Notes under the pieces: generated by a model
Seen by the model: the letters and a program-made list of their open reading frames with translations, nothing else
Told to the model about the DNA's origin: nothing
Database searches by the model: none
Shown here: in pieces, positions 6,912 through 9,478 of the stretch
Layout of the letters: each line of letters begins with the position of its first letter
Numbering within the stretch: position 1 is the stretch's first letter
Made by a program: the position numbers and the translations under genes
DNA from: Pseudomonadota bacterium
Lineage (GTDB): Bacteria > Pseudomonadota > Gammaproteobacteria > Pseudomonadales > Azotimanducaceae
DNA length: 9,478 nt
Assembly (NCBI GenBank): GCA_027622495.1
Contig: JAQBYL010000142.1
Coordinates: 1 to 9,478, forward strand
Direction: 5' to 3'

Positions 6912-7766
6912 ATGCTGGAAAACCTGGAGACGCTGGTCACCCTGTCGAAAACCGGCACCATGATGGAGACCAGTACGGTGCTCAAAATTTCTCAGTCGGC
7001 GGTCAGTAAACGGATTGCCGCACTGGAAAAGTACTACGACCGGGATCTGATCGAACGGGATGGTCGCCGGGTGGTTCTAACCCATCATGGGACTCAGCTC
7101 GTCGAAAAAGTACGACCGCTGATCTCTGAGTTGCGCGAGGTGTTTCTGACCGACAATGCGCTGCGCAAAGGCAAACTGATCATCGGTGTTTCTGAGGCAA
7201 TCCTGGCCAGTTGGGGTGCGCGTTTGTTCGGCCGGGTGCGCGAGGAGATGCCTGAGGTGGAGTTCACCTTTCATGCGCAGCGCTCACCCGTTGTGCTCGA
7301 TCGAATCCGTTCAGGGGAATACATGATCGGCATCTGCACCGGTTCCTCTAATGCAGACACCGACATCTTGAGTGAGATCATCCGTCTGGAACCGATGGTC
7401 ATCCTGCCTTCGTCCCTCAAACCGCTCCGCTACAAGGTGGGCGATGAACTGGACGTCATCACTATTGAATCCCGCTCCGGCGCCTGGGCATCTATTGAAG
7501 AAGACATGAAACGCCTGAACCTGCGTCGGCAGGTATCGCTCGAGTCTTTCTTTACGGTGGCGCAGATGGCCATTGCCGGTTTTGGCCATGGCTTGGTACC
7601 GGCTGGTGTTGCGGCAACTCTTGGCGTCGCGAAACGTCAGCTGATCGCGTTGAACAAATCGGGTTTGAACCGACCGGTGCGCTTTGTCGCTCGAAAGTCG
7701 ATGTTCGCGCAACCTCTTGTTCAGAGTTTCTACGCGTCTGTTTCAGATCTGGCGAAGTCCGTCTGA
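6912..7766 (+). CDS. LysR-type transcriptional regulator
   Basis: Cytoplasmic DNA-binding regulator of 284 residues, slightly short but within the family range. The N-terminal winged helix-turn-helix spans about residues 1-62. Its recognition helix region, ISQSAVSKRIAALEK, matches the family's SQPAVSxxIxxLE pattern and is followed by the wing RRVVLTHHG. The effector-binding domain (about 88-284) has the usual two-lobe pattern, with GKLIIGVSEAIL at its start and GFGHGLVPAGVA near the end of the second lobe. The ATG at 6912 is preceded by GGAATGAG at 6896-6903, a weak ribosome site at about 8 nt. It diverges from the TauE/SafE-type permease gene, its most likely target along with its own promoter. 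The co-inducer is not predictable. Its last 37 bp overlap the end of hemH on the other strand. Confidence 0.93.
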   Translation: MLENLETLVTLSKTGTMMETSTVLKISQSAVSKRIAALEKYYDRDLIERDGRRVVLTHHGTQLVEKVRPLISELREVFLTDNALRKGKLIIGVSEAILASWGARLFGRVREEMPEVEFTFHAQRSPVVLDRIRSGEYMIGICTGSSNADTDILSEIIRLEPMVILPSSLKPLRYKVGDELDVITIESRSGAWASIEEDMKRLNLRRQVSLESFFTVAQMAIAGFGHGLVPAGVAATLGVAKRQLIALNKSGLNRPVRFVARKSMFAQPLVQSFYASVSDLAKSV

Positions 7767-8800
7767 TCGCTGTTGAGGTCTTCGTTCAGGCACCACCGCG
7801 CCACGGTGGTGACCCACTCAGGATCACTGTTGAGGCAGGGGATCAGTGTGAGCGTTTCGCCGCCAGCCTGCTCGAAGGTCTCGCGTCCCTGCATGCCGAT
7901 TTCTTCCAGCGTCTCGAGATTGTCTGCGACGAACGCAGGGCAAGCCACCACGAGATTCTTGACTCCTTGTGAAGGAAGTTCTTTAAGTATTTGATCTGTA
8001 TAAGGTTCTAACCACTTCTGCCTACCGAGCCGCGATTGGAAGCTGACGCTCATTCTGCCCTCCGGCAGATCCAGCGCCTTGCCGAGTAAAGCCGATGTGC
8101 GGCGGACCTGGTGACGGTAGCAGGTCGCGTGGGCGTCGGACGGGGTTTCGCAGCAGGTGGCCGAGGCAAGGCAGCGACTGCGGGTCGGATCGGCGCGTCG
8201 AATGTGATCTTCCGGCAGGCCGTGGTAGCTCAGCAGCAGATGGTCGAACGATTCAGGCAGCGCGCTGCGGATTAGACCGGCAAGGCTCGCGATAAAGCCT
8301 TTACGGTCAAAAAATGGCGAGAGAAACGTGCAGGTCACACCAATCGGCGTGCAGCGCTTGATCATCTCGATACTGGTGACTCTGGTCGAGTCGGCGTGCT
8401 GTGGATACATGAGCAGAACGCGGATGTTTCGAACATCGCGGTTGACGAGTCTGTTCACCGCACTTGCAAGCGAGGGCTTGCCGTAGCGCATCCCCAGTTC
8501 GCAGGGCAGACCCGTTGCTGCAGCAAGCGCTTTAGTAAAGTGCAGCGAGTGCAGCAGCAGCGGTGACCCTTCGCTGGTCCAGATCCGTGCATAAGCTTGC
8601 GCGCTGCGTTTGGGTCGAAAAGGCAGAATGAAAGCCGACACCAGCAGACGTCGCGCTGGCCAGGGCAGCGTAACGACATAGGGGTCCATCAGGAATTCAT
8701 TCAGATAACGTCGCACACTGGCGATGTCTGGCGCGTCTGGTGTGCCGAGGTTGACCACCAGGACACCGGTGGCCACACCGGCTGAGTCTCCGGCTGACAC
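7730..8800 (-). CDS. hemH: Ferrochelatase, probably the [2Fe-2S]-containing type
   Basis: Inserts ferrous iron into protoporphyrin IX, the last step of protohaem synthesis. The 356 residues exceed the 320 of E. coli HemH. Visible motifs are VLVVNLGTPDAP (13-24), SYHGLPEDHI (191-200) with catalytic H193, SFQSRLGRQKWLEPYT (253-268) and CPAFVADNLETLEEIG (287-302) with E296 as the expected acid. An insertion after the catalytic histidine contains C210, C216, C217 and C227, the pattern expected for an internal [2Fe-2S] cluster reported in some bacterial ferrochelatases. The start is GTG at 8798-8800. AAGGAG (complement of 8806-8811) sits five bases before it, an excellent ribosome site. No signal peptide is seen, so the enzyme is cytosolic or peripheral to the membrane. 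It is divergent from hisH and overlaps the LysR-type gene tail to tail. No other haem genes are nearby. Confidence 0.95.
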   Translation of the reverse strand: MSAGDSAGVATGVLVVNLGTPDAPDIASVRRYLNEFLMDPYVVTLPWPARRLLVSAFILPFRPKRSAQAYARIWTSEGSPLLLHSLHFTKALAAATGLPCELGMRYGKPSLASAVNRLVNRDVRNIRVLLMYPQHADSTRVTSIEMIKRCTPIGVTCTFLSPFFDRKGFIASLAGLIRSALPESFDHLLLSYHGLPEDHIRRADPTRSRCLASATCCETPSDAHATCYRHQVRRTSALLGKALDLPEGRMSVSFQSRLGRQKWLEPYTDQILKELPSQGVKNLVVACPAFVADNLETLEEIGMQGRETFEQAGGETLTLIPCLNSDPEWVTTVARWCLNEDLNSDQTDFARSETDA

Positions 8801-8805
8801 TCCGA

Positions 8806-8811
8806 CTCCTT
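8806..8811 (-). promoter_or_regulatory. Shine-Dalgarno site fixing the hemH GTG start
   Basis: AAGGAG on the minus strand, five bases upstream of GTG at 8800. It is the strongest ribosome site in the window and supports the non-ATG start of hemH. Confidence 0.75.
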
Positions 8812-8872
8812 GGTTTTCTGAAAACTGTTGGGATAGTATCCGCGCTCGTTCAGGAAGTCATGGAAACGAAAG
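8812..8872. promoter_or_regulatory. Divergent hemH/hisH control region with two short palindromes
   Basis: The region contains GTTTTC-T-GAAAAC (8813-8825) and GGATA-G-TATCC (8831-8841). The second overlaps weak -10-like sequences in both directions: TAGTAT on plus (8834-8839) toward hisH, and TACTAT on minus toward hemH with ATGACT 17 bp upstream. Either palindrome could be an operator or may be chance. The first lies just upstream of the hemH ribosome site and would fall within its leader. Confidence 0.3.
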
Positions 8873-9478
8873 GTGACGGCAATCATCGACTATGACGCTG
8901 GGAATTTACGCAGCGTTGCGCGTGCCTGCACGGAAGTCGGGCTGGATGCCGTGATCACCAATGATCCCGATGTTGTGCGGCGCGCCGAGCGCGTCATCTT
9001 TCCGGGGGTGGGTGCGGCAGGTCCGGCGATGCGCAGTCTGCTTGCATCGGGCCTCGATCTGGCCCTCAAAGAGGTTCTGCAACGTGGCACACCCGTGCTG
9101 GGTATCTGCCTGGGTCTGCAGATATCGCTCACCCATTCCGAAGAGAACGACACCACCACCTTAGGCCTGCTCGAAGGTCAGGTGCGCCGTTTCAGACTCG
9201 ACCGGCGTGATCTCAAAATCCCCCACATGGGCTGGAACGAGGTGGTTCCGGTAAAAGCGCATCCCCTGGTTGAAGAAATCGAAGCTGGCGATGAGTTTTA
9301 CTTTGTGCACGGCTACTACCCGGAACCGGTCCATCAAAGTGATGTGTATGCCACCACCACCTATGAGGGTCCATTCGCCTGTGCGCTTGGCAAAGGCAAC
9401 TATTTTGCGACGCAGTTTCACCCGGAAAAAAGCGGGCGGGTGGGCTTGCGTCTGGTGAAAGCATTCAGCCGCTGGGAT
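8873..9478 (+). CDS. hisH: Imidazole glycerol phosphate synthase, glutamine amidotransferase subunit HisH; 3' end beyond window
   Basis: Class I glutaminase that pairs with HisF and supplies ammonia for making imidazole glycerol phosphate and AICAR in histidine synthesis. The 202 visible residues cover nearly the whole protein (E. coli HisH has 196). The catalytic triad is visible: C79 in GICLGLQ, and H183 and E185 in FHPEKS. FPGVGAAGPAM, the oxyanion-region PGVG, PHMGWNEV and YFVHGYYPEP are also as expected. The start is GTG at 8873-8875, giving MTAIIDYDAGNLRSV, the normal N-terminus. GGAAA at 8862-8866 is a modest ribosome site. The nearby ATG at 8860 is in another frame. In many proteobacteria hisH follows hisB and precedes hisA and hisF. 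Here no hisB lies upstream, because hemH is divergent, so hisH appears to head its transcript. What follows cannot be seen. Confidence 0.95.
   Translation, partial: MTAIIDYDAGNLRSVARACTEVGLDAVITNDPDVVRRAERVIFPGVGAAGPAMRSLLASGLDLALKEVLQRGTPVLGICLGLQISLTHSEENDTTTLGLLEGQVRRFRLDRRDLKIPHMGWNEVVPVKAHPLVEEIEAGDEFYFVHGYYPEPVHQSDVYATTTYEGPFACALGKGNYFATQFHPEKSGRVGLRLVKAFSRWD

Noticed and set aside
8860..8862. ATG as a possible hisH start
   Set aside because: It is out of frame with the HisH sequence; GTG at 8873 gives the family N-terminus.
8890..9421. Several minus-strand open frames at the right edge
   Set aside because: They are antisense to hisH, which has an intact catalytic triad and the expected start and length.
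1..9478. tRNA or rRNA genes, CRISPR arrays, insertion sequences, phage attachment sites
   Set aside because: No cloverleaf-like sequence, regular spaced repeats, transposase motifs or flanking terminal repeats were seen. Intergenic gaps are all under 90 bp.

Overview
This is a compact chromosomal window with moderately high G+C by eye. It carries housekeeping genes on both strands and shows no sign of phage, insertion sequences, CRISPR or RNA genes. The content (PhaA/AtoB-type thiolase, MoaB, LysR regulator, TauE/SafE permease, HemH, HisH) suggests a proteobacterium, most likely a gammaproteobacterium. That placement rests on general resemblance only.

Layout. Positions 1-544 (minus) hold the N-terminal part of an acetyl-CoA acetyltransferase that runs off the left edge. 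Just upstream of it, also on minus, is moaB (598-1104), for molybdenum cofactor synthesis. An 83-bp divergent gap separates moaB from the dominant gene of the window (1188-6056, plus), a 1622-residue biotin-dependent carboxylase. This one chain appears to contain every part of an acetyl-CoA carboxylase in the order CT-alpha, large unassigned central region, CT-beta, biotin carboxylase, biotin carrier. A hairpin terminator follows it and overlaps the end of a minus-strand TauE/SafE-type membrane protein (6086-6826). That gene diverges from a LysR-type regulator (6912-7766, plus). The regulator's end overlaps the end of ferrochelatase hemH (7730-8800, minus) by 37 bp. Divergent from hemH is hisH (8873 to the right edge, plus), which starts at GTG and is complete except for its last few codons.

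How the genes relate. The giant carboxylase and the thiolase both act on acetyl-CoA (carboxylation to malonyl-CoA, and condensation or cleavage of acetoacetyl-CoA), and they lie on either side of one divergent control region with moaB. The LysR protein may regulate the neighbouring permease gene. HemH (haem) and HisH (histidine) are unrelated in pathway and share only a divergent promoter region that carries two small palindromes.

The most notable item is the carboxylase. Its domain order differs from the separate bacterial AccABCD subunits, from actinobacterial AccA/AccD-type enzymes and from eukaryotic ACC. It also has about 540 central residues I cannot assign, no visible zinc ribbon in CT-beta, and substitutions at normally conserved ATP-site positions. 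HemH is a second point of interest because it has a four-cysteine insertion that suggests an internal [2Fe-2S] cluster.
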